Positions 35,994 through 45,122 of a DNA stretch of 64,000 nt are shown piece after piece. The stretch lies in assembly GCF_001269925.1 (NCBI RefSeq), contig NZ_LHVO01000018.1, positions 186,001-250,000 of the forward strand. The letters are read 5' to 3'. How positions within the stretch are numbered: the first letter of the stretch is position 1; every line of letters starts with the position of its first letter. The notes under the pieces were generated by a model. That model made no database searches and had not been told where the DNA came from. It worked only from the letters and a program-made list of their open reading frames with translations. Source of the stretch: Pseudomonas sp. MIACH. GTDB taxonomy: Bacteria > Pseudomonadota > Gammaproteobacteria > Pseudomonadales > Pseudomonadaceae. Made by a program: the position numbers and the translations under genes.

Positions 35994-37133
35994 TCAGCGC
36001 AGCTCCGGGGTTTCCCACAGGTTCAGGGTCACGCCGATGCCTTGCTTGATAGCGTTGCGGTACACCACCGTGCCCCACGCCACGTCCTCGACGGGCATGC
36101 CACCCACCGACATGATGATGATTTCTTCATCGTTCCTGCGGCCAGGCGCGGCCCCGGCGATGATCTTGCCGATGTCCTCGACGTCTTCGAGCTGCATCTT
36201 GCCTTCGGCAATCATGTCCATGAAGCGCACGCCAATCACCGGCACATTGTGATGCGCGGGCTTGGGCAATTCTTCGAACCAGGCCTGGTAGAGACCGGTG
36301 TTATCGAGCACCTTACGTACGTCAAGCTGCTCCATTCCCGCGTCGAGCGAGCAAGACGCCGGCATCGCGAGGAAGGCGCCTGGCTTGACCCACTCACGCC
36401 GCACAATTGGGTAGATCGAGGGGTCGCCCGTGGCGCCGGAGCTACAATAAGTAACAAGGTCCGAGTCGCGGACCACCTCTTCGAGAGTGTCGACCACTTC
36501 TATCGTGGTGATCTGCGGATAAGTCTGTTCGACCCACGCGATAAAGTTGTCGAGGCTCTGCTGGCCACGGCCCTTGATCTTCAGTGTGTCGATATGCGGG
36601 CACACCGCAATGAAGGCCGCCAGGGTGGTCTTGCCCATCACGCCAGGACCAAGCAGGCCGACGACTTTTGAGTCTTTGCGCGCCAGGTGGCGTGCACCCA
36701 CGCCGGGAATCGCACCGGTGCGATACGCCGACAGCAGGTTGGCCGACATATGGGCCAACGGCGCGCCGGTGTCGGGGTCGTTCAGGGTGAACATCAGGAT
36801 GGAACGTGGCAGGCCTTTTTCGCGGTTGGCGATATTGGAGCCGTACCATTTCACCCCGGCGGTGCAGAAACTGCCGCCCAGGTAGGCCGGCATGGCCATC
36901 ATGCGCCGATCAGCCGTGGGTTTGGGCATGTTCGGAAACGGCGAATCCTGCGGAAAAATCACCATCGCGCCATGGGAATCGTTGTTCGGGCCGGCCATGC
37001 GATAGTCACCGGCGTACAGCAAGCCGAACATCTCCTCCATGGTATTCACACAGGCCAGCATGTCGGTCACACCCGCGCGGATCATGTCCTGCTCGGAGAG
37101 GTAGATGAAGTCGATTTTTGTAGTTGTAGACAT
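35994..37133 (-). CDS. Ornithine cyclodeaminase/mu-crystallin family protein
   Basis: This 379-residue protein of the OCD family has a Rossmann core with KVVGLLGPGVMGKTTLAAFI, KWYGSN as the substrate region, and DLVTYCSSGATGDP. Homologues I recall are labelled tyramine oxidase subunit B, which would fit a partner flavin oxidase in this operon, but I cannot verify that. It is the first gene of the operon and lies divergent from an AraC gene. The ribosome site is weak (GAGAA). Confidence 0.82.
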   Translation of the reverse strand: MSTTTKIDFIYLSEQDMIRAGVTDMLACVNTMEEMFGLLYAGDYRMAGPNNDSHGAMVIFPQDSPFPNMPKPTADRRMMAMPAYLGGSFCTAGVKWYGSNIANREKGLPRSILMFTLNDPDTGAPLAHMSANLLSAYRTGAIPGVGARHLARKDSKVVGLLGPGVMGKTTLAAFIAVCPHIDTLKIKGRGQQSLDNFIAWVEQTYPQITTIEVVDTLEEVVRDSDLVTYCSSGATGDPSIYPIVRREWVKPGAFLAMPASCSLDAGMEQLDVRKVLDNTGLYQAWFEELPKPAHHNVPVIGVRFMDMIAEGKMQLEDVEDIGKIIAGAAPGRRNDEEIIIMSVGGMPVEDVAWGTVVYRNAIKQGIGVTLNLWETPELR

Positions 37134-37244
37134 AGTTATTCTCGGGCTGAAGGTGATATCACTGCGATAGGCGCAGCTCCACGCTGTCGAGACCGAGTAT
37201 CAGGCGGTGGGTATCGGCGGTATTGTAAATTTCGGACATGCCGC

Positions 37245-37273
37245 TCACGCCGACACGCGAATAGTTGGCGTGA
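37245..37273. promoter_or_regulatory. Inverted repeat in the divergent AraC promoter
   Basis: TCACGCC at 37245-37251 mirrors GGCGTGA at 37267-37273. It lies 47 bases before the AraC gene and in the promoter region of the divergent amine-oxidation operon. It is a plausible operator. Confidence 0.4.
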
Positions 37274-37319
37274 TTAATGCGTTAAATTTCCCGTAGCGCG
37301 GCCTTCCCTAGGTACAACC

Positions 37320-38147
37320 ATGATCAAACCGAGCGTGCCGACTCCCCGGCACCACACAGCGAACGAACAGCCCTGGTTCGTGCTCAACTCTTCACGCTAT
37401 TCGGTGATGCCTTGCGCGCACCCGGCGATCTCGCATTTCTATGCGTTCGATGTGGCGCAATCGTCCAACCTGCTGGCCGTACCGGACGGCTGTGTAGATA
37501 TTTTGTTCGACTGTGATGCGACACGCCCCACGGCGCGAATCTGCGGCACTCCGCTGGTTGCCCAGGCGGTCGAGTTGCACCAGCACCACCACTACTTCGG
37601 CGTGCGCTTTGCACCGGGGGTCATTCCCGGCTTCGTCAATGTGCTTGCCGAGGAGTTGACCGAACGCGAACTCGACCTGCTGGAGGTCTCCGAGTTTGCC
37701 CAACGCATCTTCGAAAGCATCGTCCAGGCACCGCTGCTGGGCGATCAGATGCGGCTGTTCAACGACTACCTGACCCCGCGCCTGATGGGCAAGACGTCGA
37801 AACTCACCGCGATGATCATCCAGCAGGCGCTGCGCCATCGCGGCGATATTCGCATCCAGCAACTCGAAGACCTTAGCGGCTACACCAGCCGTACCCTGCA
37901 CCGCCAGTTCAATCAGGACACCGGCATGTCACCCAAGACGTTTTGCCGGATCATCCGCTGCCAGGCGGCCCTGGACACCCTCAACACCCAGCACGATGTA
38001 TCGTTTTCGCAGTTGGCCCTCGACCTGGGCTTTTCCGATCAATCGCACTTCCTGCGCGATTTCAAGAAACTGGTCAGCACCACCCCCTGCGACTACCAAC
38101 GCACAATGACCCAAAACGCCTACACCGACAGGATCAGCTACGCCTGA
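37320..38147 (+). CDS. AraC-family regulator of the divergent operon
   Basis: This 275-residue protein has an N-terminal ligand-binding domain with LLAVPDGCVDILFDC and HHHYFGVRFAPGVIPGF (the DUF6597-like layout) and a C-terminal AraC HTH (IQQLEDLSGYTSRTLHRQF, then SFSQLALDLGFSDQSHFLRDFK). It is transcribed away from the cyclodeaminase-RidA-oxidase-hydrolase operon, which it most likely activates in response to the substrate amine. Confidence 0.88.
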   Translation: MIKPSVPTPRHHTANEQPWFVLNSSRYSVMPCAHPAISHFYAFDVAQSSNLLAVPDGCVDILFDCDATRPTARICGTPLVAQAVELHQHHHYFGVRFAPGVIPGFVNVLAEELTERELDLLEVSEFAQRIFESIVQAPLLGDQMRLFNDYLTPRLMGKTSKLTAMIIQQALRHRGDIRIQQLEDLSGYTSRTLHRQFNQDTGMSPKTFCRIIRCQAALDTLNTQHDVSFSQLALDLGFSDQSHFLRDFKKLVSTTPCDYQRTMTQNAYTDRISYA

Positions 38148-38293
38148 TCACACTCTGCGCAAATAAATCCGCGTCTCCATCGTTTCTCCATAAAACCTCC
38201 CATGAAAGCGCATGCTCGTGGTGCACAGTAGTCTTCGTCGCAACAGGCTAATTCGCCATACTGCGACGACCGAACAGCACGACCGAGCGGACC

Positions 38294-39040
38294 ATGACCG
38301 AATCACACCGAGTATCGACACCCACGGACCTCGCGGACAAACGCCAGGCGTTGATATTGATCGCCGAAGACGAACCCGAAATCGCCGACATCCTCAGCGC
38401 CTATCTCAAGCGCAGTGGCTTCCAGACCGCCCATGCCCTGGATGGCCGCCGCGCCCTTGAACTGCATCAATCGCTCAAACCTGACCTGGTGCTGCTGGAC
38501 GTGCTGATGCCGAACCTGGACGGCTGGATGGTACTGGCCGAGATCCGGCACCGGGGCACCACACCCGTGATCATGCTGACTGCCCAGGACCAGGACATGG
38601 ACAAACTCATGGGCCTGCGCATCGGTGCCGACGACTACATCGTCAAACCGTTCAACCCGGCCGAAGTCGTCGCCAGGACCCAGGCGGTACTGCGACGCTC
38701 GCTCGATCATGGCTATGCCATCCGCCCCAGCGTACTGCGGGTGAACGCCTTTGAAATCGACATCGACAGCCATGAAGTCAGTGTGCAGATCGGGGCACAG
38801 AAGCACCCGCTCAACCTGACGGTAACCGAGTTCAGGTTGTTGGCCCAATTGGCCAAGGCCCCCAAGCGCGTATTCAGTCGCGCCGAATTGCTGGCCCTGT
38901 GTTCGCCCGAAAGCGACAGCCTGGAGCGCACAGTCGACAGCCATATCAGCAAGCTGCGACGCAAAATCGAAGATCTGGGCCTGCAGGGCGTACCGGCCAG
39001 TATCCGTGGGGTCGGCTACCGATTCGGGAGCACCCCATGA
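38294..39040 (+). CDS. OmpR-family response regulator (BaeR-like)
   Basis: This 248-residue regulator has a receiver with EDE at 25-27, phospho-acceptor Asp69 (LLDVLMPNLDG), TAQ and KPF, and a winged-helix output ending in SIRGVGYRF. An unusual 18-residue N-terminal leader precedes the receiver. It overlaps the kinase gene as ATGA. The kinase architecture and regulator recall BaeSR, which controls envelope-stress and efflux genes; the target set here is unknown. Confidence 0.9.
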   Translation: MTESHRVSTPTDLADKRQALILIAEDEPEIADILSAYLKRSGFQTAHALDGRRALELHQSLKPDLVLLDVLMPNLDGWMVLAEIRHRGTTPVIMLTAQDQDMDKLMGLRIGADDYIVKPFNPAEVVARTQAVLRRSLDHGYAIRPSVLRVNAFEIDIDSHEVSVQIGAQKHPLNLTVTEFRLLAQLAKAPKRVFSRAELLALCSPESDSLERTVDSHISKLRRKIEDLGLQGVPASIRGVGYRFGSTP

Positions 39041-40113
39041 GGATCGCCAACAGTTTGAGCCGGCAGATCATTTTGTCGATGTCCGCCGTGGTGCTCTGTG
39101 TGATCGCACTGGCGGTGGTCGGTTCCTATGTGTTTTACGCGTTGCTCTGGATGTTCTGGCCGCCGTCGGATCTGGACGTGGACGAATGGCTGCCCACCGG
39201 CGTGGAGTGGGCATGGATGGCACTGATCACCTGCATCAGCCTGGCAGTGGGCGCCGTGGTCGCGATCAAACTGTCCCGACGCATTCTGATGCCCTTGAAC
39301 TCGGTCGCAACCAGCCTGCGCCGCCTCGCCGACGGCGACCTCGATGCCCGGGCAACCGCCTCCAACCGCTCATTGGCGGAGGCCACCTTGTTAGTGGATG
39401 ACTTCAACAGCATGGCCGACAGATTGAAACGCATGGCCGAGGAACAATCCTTCTGGAACGCCGCCATTGCACACGAACTGCGCACCCCGCTGACCATCCT
39501 GCGTGGCCGCCTGCAAGGGTTGGCGGAAGGAGTGTTCACCCCGGACCAGGCGCAGTTCTACAGTCTGCTGAACCAGGTGGAAGGCCTGACGCGCCTGATC
39601 GAAGACCTGCGGGTAGTGGGCCTGGCGGACAACGGCTACCTCGAAGTGCATATCCAAAGCGCCGACCTGGCCGAGGAAATCGAGGCAGACGCTCGCCTGT
39701 TCGAACCGGGCCTGCTTGCCGCCGGGTTCGTGCTGCATCTGGATCTGCTCGAACGGCCTGTGCAGTGTGATCCCGCCAGGATCCGCCAAGCGTTGCTGGC
39801 CATGCTGGACAATCTGAGACGGCATGCCACCCCAGGCAATGTCACGGTGCGCCTGAGCAGCCAGGATGGCCTGAATACCTTGAGTGTCGCGGACGAGGGT
39901 CCGGGCATAGAAGAGGCCTTCGCAACGCACATCTTCGAACCGTTCCAGCGCGGCGAAAGTTCGCGCTCCCGTGCCCAGGGCGGCAGCGGCCTGGGGCTCG
40001 CCGTGGTGCGCGCGATAGCCCTGTCCCACCAGGGCAGCGTGACCTGCCGGAACCTGGACAACGGCGGCACCTTATTCGAACTGAGCTGGCCCGACCAACT
40101 GGTCGCCATCTAA
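39037..40113 (+). CDS. Sensor histidine kinase (BaeS-like)
   Basis: This 358-residue kinase has membrane helices at about 11-38 and 59-78 with a very small periplasmic loop (about 20 residues). A HAMP domain follows, then HELRTP with His146 and HATPase motifs (MLDNLRRHA, DEGPGIEEA, GGSGLGLAVV). A tiny loop suggests that it senses within the membrane or through a partner protein. It is translated by ATGA overlap from the regulator gene. Confidence 0.9.
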   Translation: MRIANSLSRQIILSMSAVVLCVIALAVVGSYVFYALLWMFWPPSDLDVDEWLPTGVEWAWMALITCISLAVGAVVAIKLSRRILMPLNSVATSLRRLADGDLDARATASNRSLAEATLLVDDFNSMADRLKRMAEEQSFWNAAIAHELRTPLTILRGRLQGLAEGVFTPDQAQFYSLLNQVEGLTRLIEDLRVVGLADNGYLEVHIQSADLAEEIEADARLFEPGLLAAGFVLHLDLLERPVQCDPARIRQALLAMLDNLRRHATPGNVTVRLSSQDGLNTLSVADEGPGIEEAFATHIFEPFQRGESSRSRAQGGSGLGLAVVRAIALSHQGSVTCRNLDNGGTLFELSWPDQLVAI

Positions 40114-40136
40114 CCCCAACCGCCCCAGGTGAAGGC

Positions 40137-40337
40137 ATGCGCCTCTCTATTTTCAGGGTCAATCGGTACCGCCACTTTGCCTTGCTCGACACACAGGGAC
40201 GTTGTATCGCTTTCAAGAGCTGCGAAGGGATTCCAGAGAACGGCAAATGGGTGCAAGTCAACGAAGTCAACCTGGCCTGGCTGAACCGCGCGCTGCCTGC
40301 GCGCGCCATGGCCAAGTCAAACACCCGCCCCTTGTAG
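40137..40337 (+). CDS. Small hypothetical protein
   Basis: This 66-residue frame has a good ribosome site (AGGTGAAGG) 23 bases after the kinase gene, so it may be co-transcribed. It is basic at both ends, with a central FALLDTQGRCIAFKSCEG segment predicted as a beta-hairpin and two Cys. No family is recognised. It is plausible as a real gene because spacing and codon use fit the neighbours. Confidence 0.55.
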   Translation: MRLSIFRVNRYRHFALLDTQGRCIAFKSCEGIPENGKWVQVNEVNLAWLNRALPARAMAKSNTRPL

Positions 40338-40357
40338 GTCAGCCTGGGATTGCCTGT

Positions 40358-40756
40358 ATGTCTACTAACGATCGCGATCGAAACCGAATTGACGTGACAC
40401 TGCTTGAAGACTCGGTACGGCTCTACAGCGCCAAGCTCAGAAAACTGCAGCGGTTCTGGATTCCCCTGCAAAAACAGGCGCCCCGCCTGGTGTTGTCACT
40501 GTGGGTCCTGGGGGTGATCGCCTCGCTGTTCAGCCAGTCCTATTACCACTGGTTATTTACCGCGCCGGCCATTTGCCTGCTGATCATTCTCGAAATCGTC
40601 ATCGAAGAAGTCCAGATCGACTTGTTATTGGTGACCGAGGAAACGCGCTATCTGCTCGACGTCACCCACGGTCTTTATACCGGGACCCTCAGTTCCCACC
40701 CCCGTACTCTGCGTAAGCCAGGTGGCCCATGCCCTCCGTCACACCTCCACTCCTGA
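40358..40756 (+). CDS. Small inner-membrane protein
   Basis: This 132-residue protein has two hydrophobic helices (RLVLSLWVLGVIASLF and LFTAPAICLLIILEIVI) between a basic N-terminus and a C-terminal tail. Its last codons overlap the next gene by 28 bases in another frame, so translation may be coupled. No known family is recognised. Placed before a lone ABC membrane domain, it could be an accessory subunit; that is inference. Confidence 0.55.
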   Translation: MSTNDRDRNRIDVTLLEDSVRLYSAKLRKLQRFWIPLQKQAPRLVLSLWVLGVIASLFSQSYYHWLFTAPAICLLIILEIVIEEVQIDLLLVTEETRYLLDVTHGLYTGTLSSHPRTLRKPGGPCPPSHLHS

Positions 40757-41646
40757 TCGAGCACAGCCGCAAGCTCGGGCAACAGTCCGCCAGCCAGACG
40801 CTCAAGGCGATCGCCAAGGCCTATCCGGGCAAGTTGTTCGGCACCCTGTCGCTGGTCGCGTTGGAAAATGCCCTGCTGCTCGCCTACCCCTTGTTTGCGG
40901 GGTTTGCCGTAGACGCCATGCTCCGTGGCGACGCCGGCAACGCCCTGCTCTACGCCGCCGTGGTCCTGGGTTTCTGGGTAGTGGGCGCCGCCCGGCGCGC
41001 CCTGGACACCCGCACCTTTACGCGTATCTACGCCGACCTTGCAGTGCCGGTGATTCTTAACCAGCGCCTGCAACGACACAGCACCTCCAAGGCCGCCGCA
41101 CGGGTGGTATTGGCACGGGAATTCGTCGATTTTTTCGAAAAACACGTGCCCACGATTGCCACGGCGCTGGTCTCGATCATCGGCGCGGCCGCCATGTTGT
41201 TGGCGATTGAACCCTGGGTCGGCCTGGCGTGCCTGTTGGCGCTGGCGCTCTGTCTCGTCGTAGTGCCTGGCTTTGCGCGGCGCAACCAGCGCTTGCATGA
41301 GCGCTTGAACAACCGTCTGGAAAAGGAAATCAGCCTGGTGGAAAGCGTCGGCGCGCACACCTTGCGTCGTCACTATCAGGTGCTGTCGCGATTGCGTATC
41401 TTGCTATCGGACCGCGAGGCCATCGCCTTTCTCACCATCGGCATTCTGGCAGCCTTGCTGTTTGTGGTCGCCATCAGCCAACTGGCACTGGCGCCTGCGG
41501 TGAAGGCCGGCCATATCTACGCGGTGATGACTTACCTGTGGACGTTCGTCAGTTGCCTGGATGAAGCCCCCAGCGTGGTCGACCAATTGGCTCGGCTCAA
41601 GGACATCGGCAAACGCGTGGATCCGGGGTTGAACGAGGCGGCCTGA
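40729..41646 (+). CDS. ABC-exporter six-helix membrane domain without ATPase
   Basis: This 305-residue protein follows the type-1 ABC exporter membrane-domain layout, with six hydrophobic segments and the intracellular-loop pattern REFVDFFEKHVPTIATAL and NNRLEKEISLVES. It stops after the last helix, so the nucleotide-binding domain with Walker A, signature and Walker B motifs is absent, and none is encoded next to it. It may have lost ATPase function and act as a channel, or use a separate ATPase. An AGGTGG site precedes the ATG. Confidence 0.8.
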   Translation: MPSVTPPLLIEHSRKLGQQSASQTLKAIAKAYPGKLFGTLSLVALENALLLAYPLFAGFAVDAMLRGDAGNALLYAAVVLGFWVVGAARRALDTRTFTRIYADLAVPVILNQRLQRHSTSKAAARVVLAREFVDFFEKHVPTIATALVSIIGAAAMLLAIEPWVGLACLLALALCLVVVPGFARRNQRLHERLNNRLEKEISLVESVGAHTLRRHYQVLSRLRILLSDREAIAFLTIGILAALLFVVAISQLALAPAVKAGHIYAVMTYLWTFVSCLDEAPSVVDQLARLKDIGKRVDPGLNEAA

Positions 41647-41658
41647 CCCTTCGCTTAC

Positions 41659-42600
41659 TCAGAGGTTCGCCCGCTGAGTTTCCGATGGAGACTCGCCAAA
41701 CAACTCGCGGTAATGCGCGGCGAAGTGGCTCAGATGGAAAAAACCCATGGCCACCGCCACATCGCCGACGTTCTGGCTGCAGGCCGGGGTCGTGATCAAC
41801 TGCCGGCGTACCGCGTTCAGGCGCAGGTTGCGCAGGTACTCGACCGGGCGCATGCCGGTCACCGCCTGGAAACTGTTCTGCAGGGTCCGTCGGCTGACCC
41901 GCAGGTGTTCGCACAGGTCGAGAATGCTCAGTGGCGTGTCACCGCTGGCGTCGATCAACTCCTGGCAACGCTTGACCAGGTAGGCACTCACGGCGAAGTT
42001 GCCACGCCGGCAACGTACTTCGTCGGTGGCGTTGCTGAACAGATCGAGAAAGGCGCCAAGCAGCTCGTCTTCGAGCATCTTTTCGGCGCAGGCACTGATA
42101 GGGTCCGTCTGTTGCAATAGGTGACGAAACAGCGGGTAGATACGCTGGCGTATCCGCAACAGTAACGCGTCATCCACGCAAATCTGGGAACGGGTGGTGA
42201 CGCGCTTGAGTTGGTCGCTGGACAATTCGAAAGCGGCGAGTTTGGCAAAACGTACGGTGTCGACGTTAAGCGCGAAGAAATGCGTGCCTTCGGGCGCATG
42301 CAATACAAACTCCTCGCCGTCGCGCAACAGCACCACGTTGTGCGCGCCCACCTGCTGCCCCTGTACCACCGGTGCACTGCCCAACGACATGGCCACGCAC
42401 AGTCGTCCTTTAGGCGCAAAGCCACGCTGCACCACGCGCTTGTCCAGCACTTCCTGGAAGATCTGAAAGCGCTCGGCAGACAATTGGCGCAGCCCACTGG
42501 TCAGGCAGCCACGCCCCAGTTGGTCATACACTTGCCGCCAGCCCTGGATGGAGCCGGCGTGCAATTGAGGGTCATTGAAGGTTCGAACTTCAGCAAGCAT
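41659..42600 (-). CDS. AraC-family regulator (EutR-like)
   Basis: This 313-residue regulator has an N-terminal sensor with the segment FAPKGRLCVAMSLG and a C-terminal HTH (LSILDLCEHLRVSRRTLQNSFQ, then VGDVAVAMGFFHLSHFAAHYRELFG). The RRTLQNSF helix is of the EutR/FeaR subtype. It is the last gene in a run with the catabolic operon, 76 bases after the hydratase gene. It resembles the AraC protein at 62045 in layout but is clearly distinct. Its ligand is unknown. Confidence 0.87.
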   Translation of the reverse strand: MLAEVRTFNDPQLHAGSIQGWRQVYDQLGRGCLTSGLRQLSAERFQIFQEVLDKRVVQRGFAPKGRLCVAMSLGSAPVVQGQQVGAHNVVLLRDGEEFVLHAPEGTHFFALNVDTVRFAKLAAFELSSDQLKRVTTRSQICVDDALLLRIRQRIYPLFRHLLQQTDPISACAEKMLEDELLGAFLDLFSNATDEVRCRRGNFAVSAYLVKRCQELIDASGDTPLSILDLCEHLRVSRRTLQNSFQAVTGMRPVEYLRNLRLNAVRRQLITTPACSQNVGDVAVAMGFFHLSHFAAHYRELFGESPSETQRANL

Positions 42601-42676
42601 GGTCGTCGTTCCTCGGGGGCCCCGTTGTCGTATCGGCCTGAAGGGGACTGGAGTCATCCTTGACGGCAGCTAGGGC

Positions 42677-43456
42677 TCACACTGCGGCAGTGTCCGCAGT
42701 GAAAAGCAAAGCCAGTTCCGTGCCAAACATCTGCAGGCGGTAGGTGCAGGGCTGGATATTCATCGGCGCCAACAGCGCGCCAGACAGCACCACTTGCCCG
42801 GCCTCCACCGGTTGACCATCGGCCAGCAGCCGGCGTATCAGCCAGCACAGATTGGCCAGCGGTGGATCTTCCCGGCCCAGGGTCTCCCCTTCGCTGCAGA
42901 TCGCGCCTGCGCATTCCAGGCGGAACGCCACGTTGGCATGTTCAACAGGGTCGAAAACGGTTCTGGGTCCCAGGCAATACAAGCCCGCCGCTGCGTTGTC
43001 GGCCAGAAAGGCCCCTACCCCGAACGTCCACCCCTGCCAACGGCAGTCGGCAATCTCGAACGCGGGTGCCACTTCGGCAATTGCGGCCAGGATTTCTTCA
43101 TCGCTGTAGTCACCTGGCGCCAGGCTGCGACCCAGCACAATCGCCACTTCGACTTCGAGCTTGGGCTGGATCAACCGCGAAAGCGCCACCGCCGTGTTCG
43201 ACGGCACGCGCATCTGATCGGTCAGGCCGCCATACACCGGTTCGTCAATGCCGAAGCGCCGTTGCGCGGCGCTGCCAGCGAAGGCGATCTTCCAACCGCT
43301 GAACTGTTCGCCCGCCGCCAGGCGCGCATCCAGCGCTAGGCGTTGCAGTGCGTAGCCGCCGCGCAGGTCCAGCGCCTCGGGGGCCAGTGGCGCAATCGCT
43401 TGCACCGCACGCGTGGCCTGGTCTAACTGGCTTAATACGCCCGTATCGATGCTCAT
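42677..43456 (-). CDS. 2-keto-4-pentenoate hydratase-like (FAH family)
   Basis: This 259-residue protein belongs to the FAH/MhpD family. It has FSGWKIAFAGSAAQRRFGIDEPVYGGLTD with EVEVAIVLG as metal ligands. Such enzymes hydrate 2-hydroxy-dienoates in meta-cleavage pathways. The start overlaps the hydroxylase stop as ATGA. This gives the last enzymatic step of the operon's presumed ring-cleavage route. Decarboxylase members share the fold, so hydratase activity is likely but not proven. Confidence 0.82.
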   Translation of the reverse strand: MSIDTGVLSQLDQATRAVQAIAPLAPEALDLRGGYALQRLALDARLAAGEQFSGWKIAFAGSAAQRRFGIDEPVYGGLTDQMRVPSNTAVALSRLIQPKLEVEVAIVLGRSLAPGDYSDEEILAAIAEVAPAFEIADCRWQGWTFGVGAFLADNAAAGLYCLGPRTVFDPVEHANVAFRLECAGAICSEGETLGREDPPLANLCWLIRRLLADGQPVEAGQVVLSGALLAPMNIQPCTYRLQMFGTELALLFTADTAAV

Positions 43457-45060
43457 GACAGTTGCCCCGCTAACTTGCGTAATACCGCGTCAAGCCGCTC
43501 CGGCGTGGTGATGGCGGCAACAAACCGATCCGGACGCACCACGACGATGCAATCGCGCACCCTGGAGAACCATTCACCGAGGCGGTTATCCACATCTTCC
43601 ACGCTGATGGCGTCCGTGGCCGTCAATGGCTGGTTGCGGACCGGACCACTGCGCGAACGATTGACCTGGATAAAGCGCGTGTCCCAGCGAGCCCAGAACG
43701 TTGCCATTTCTGCGCTCAGTTGCTCACGTGGATTGACCCGGTAACCCAGCACCGCGTAGGAATTGCCCAGCACGTCATCCAGACGCCGGCGTTGCCCCTG
43801 GGCGTCTTCGATATACGGCTGCACAAACAGCTGGCCGACCAGGTCGTCTTCGCGCAGTTCGGCACGCTCGTGATAGACCAGCCCTTTGGTGATGGTCGCC
43901 TTGGGTTTGAACTTGAACTCCAGCAGGTGCGAGCGCAGGTTATCGACGCTGTTCACCGCCTGGAACAACCAGTCGCGCACGCCGGCCATCAATGGGTTGG
44001 TCAGCCCCAAGACCGTGCCCATATTGTCGGCCAGGGCCACCAGTTCGGTGGCGTGTCCGCGACGTTCCTGGTCGTAGCTGGCGAGGATCCCATGGGACGC
44101 GCGCCCCTGGATGATCGCCGCCAGTTTCCAGGCCACGTTGGCCACGTCGCGCAGCCCGGAATTAAGGCCCTGCCCGGCCCAGGGTGGCGATATATGCGCA
44201 GCATCGCCGACCAGTGCCACACGCCCCTGGACAAACCGCGCCGCCACCCGTGAATGGTGGGTGTAGGCGCGGATACGGATGATATTCAACGCATCCACCG
44301 CATCGCCGATATGCCCACGGATCAGGTCGCGGATGGTGCTCTCTTCGCACATCTTCGCCTCATTTTCGCCCTCCATCAGCATGAATTCCCAGCGTCGCTG
44401 CTGGTAGGGCAAGTAGATGCACACGAACGGCCGCTGCGGATCGGCATGCAGTGCGGTATAGGGCGCATCAAGGGTGTCATTGGCGACATCCACCACCACC
44501 CATTTGCGCGCATGGGTCAGCCCCAGCAGTTCGACACCCAACTTTTTGCGTACGGTGGAGCGCCCGCCATCGGCGCCGATCACGTAATCGGCACGCAGCT
44601 GATAGACCTCGCCCTGGGCATCGCGCACCTGCAAGGTCACACCCTCTCCATCCTGCTCCAGCTCCAGCATTTCATGGCCCTGGCGCAGCACTACACTGCT
44701 GCGCTGCCCCAGGGTTTCGCGCAGCGTGCCTTCGAGCAGCTGCTGCATGAAGATGTTGCGCATGGGCCAGCCGTAATGCGCGGTACTGGGCTTGACCTCG
44801 GCAAAACACACACCACGGGCGTTGTAATAGCGCAGCGGCACGTCGCAGATCATGTCGCGCACGGCCAGTTCGGCAATGCCGATAGCCTGCAGCACGCGCA
44901 ACGCTTCATCGTCCATGCCCACCGCACGCGGGTACGGCAGTATGCAGTCGGCAAGCTCAAGGACGACGCAGTCGATACCGTACATCCCCATATAGTGCGC
45001 GGCCGTGATCCCATTGGGCCCGCCCCCGACAATGACAACCTGGGTCTTCTCCTGCTTCAT
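43453..45060 (-). CDS. FAD-dependent aromatic hydroxylase (MhpA-like)
   Basis: This 535-residue class A flavin monooxygenase has GGGPNGITAAHYMGMYG at the N-terminus, the DG motif YVIGADGGRSTVRKKLG, and the second FAD motif GRVALVGDAAHISPPWAGQGLNSG. It resembles 3-(3-hydroxyphenyl)propionate hydroxylase in length and pattern. It would hydroxylate a phenolic ring with NAD(P)H and O2 before ring cleavage. It overlaps the hydratase gene by four bases. The real phenol is unknown. Confidence 0.88.
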   Translation of the reverse strand: MKQEKTQVVIVGGGPNGITAAHYMGMYGIDCVVLELADCILPYPRAVGMDDEALRVLQAIGIAELAVRDMICDVPLRYYNARGVCFAEVKPSTAHYGWPMRNIFMQQLLEGTLRETLGQRSSVVLRQGHEMLELEQDGEGVTLQVRDAQGEVYQLRADYVIGADGGRSTVRKKLGVELLGLTHARKWVVVDVANDTLDAPYTALHADPQRPFVCIYLPYQQRRWEFMLMEGENEAKMCEESTIRDLIRGHIGDAVDALNIIRIRAYTHHSRVAARFVQGRVALVGDAAHISPPWAGQGLNSGLRDVANVAWKLAAIIQGRASHGILASYDQERRGHATELVALADNMGTVLGLTNPLMAGVRDWLFQAVNSVDNLRSHLLEFKFKPKATITKGLVYHERAELREDDLVGQLFVQPYIEDAQGQRRRLDDVLGNSYAVLGYRVNPREQLSAEMATFWARWDTRFIQVNRSRSGPVRNQPLTATDAISVEDVDNRLGEWFSRVRDCIVVVRPDRFVAAITTPERLDAVLRKLAGQLS

Positions 45061-45122
45061 CGCTATTCACCGCTTTCTTGTTGTGGTTTTAAACCGGCGT
45101 TGCCAAGGCCGCACGCCTGCAA

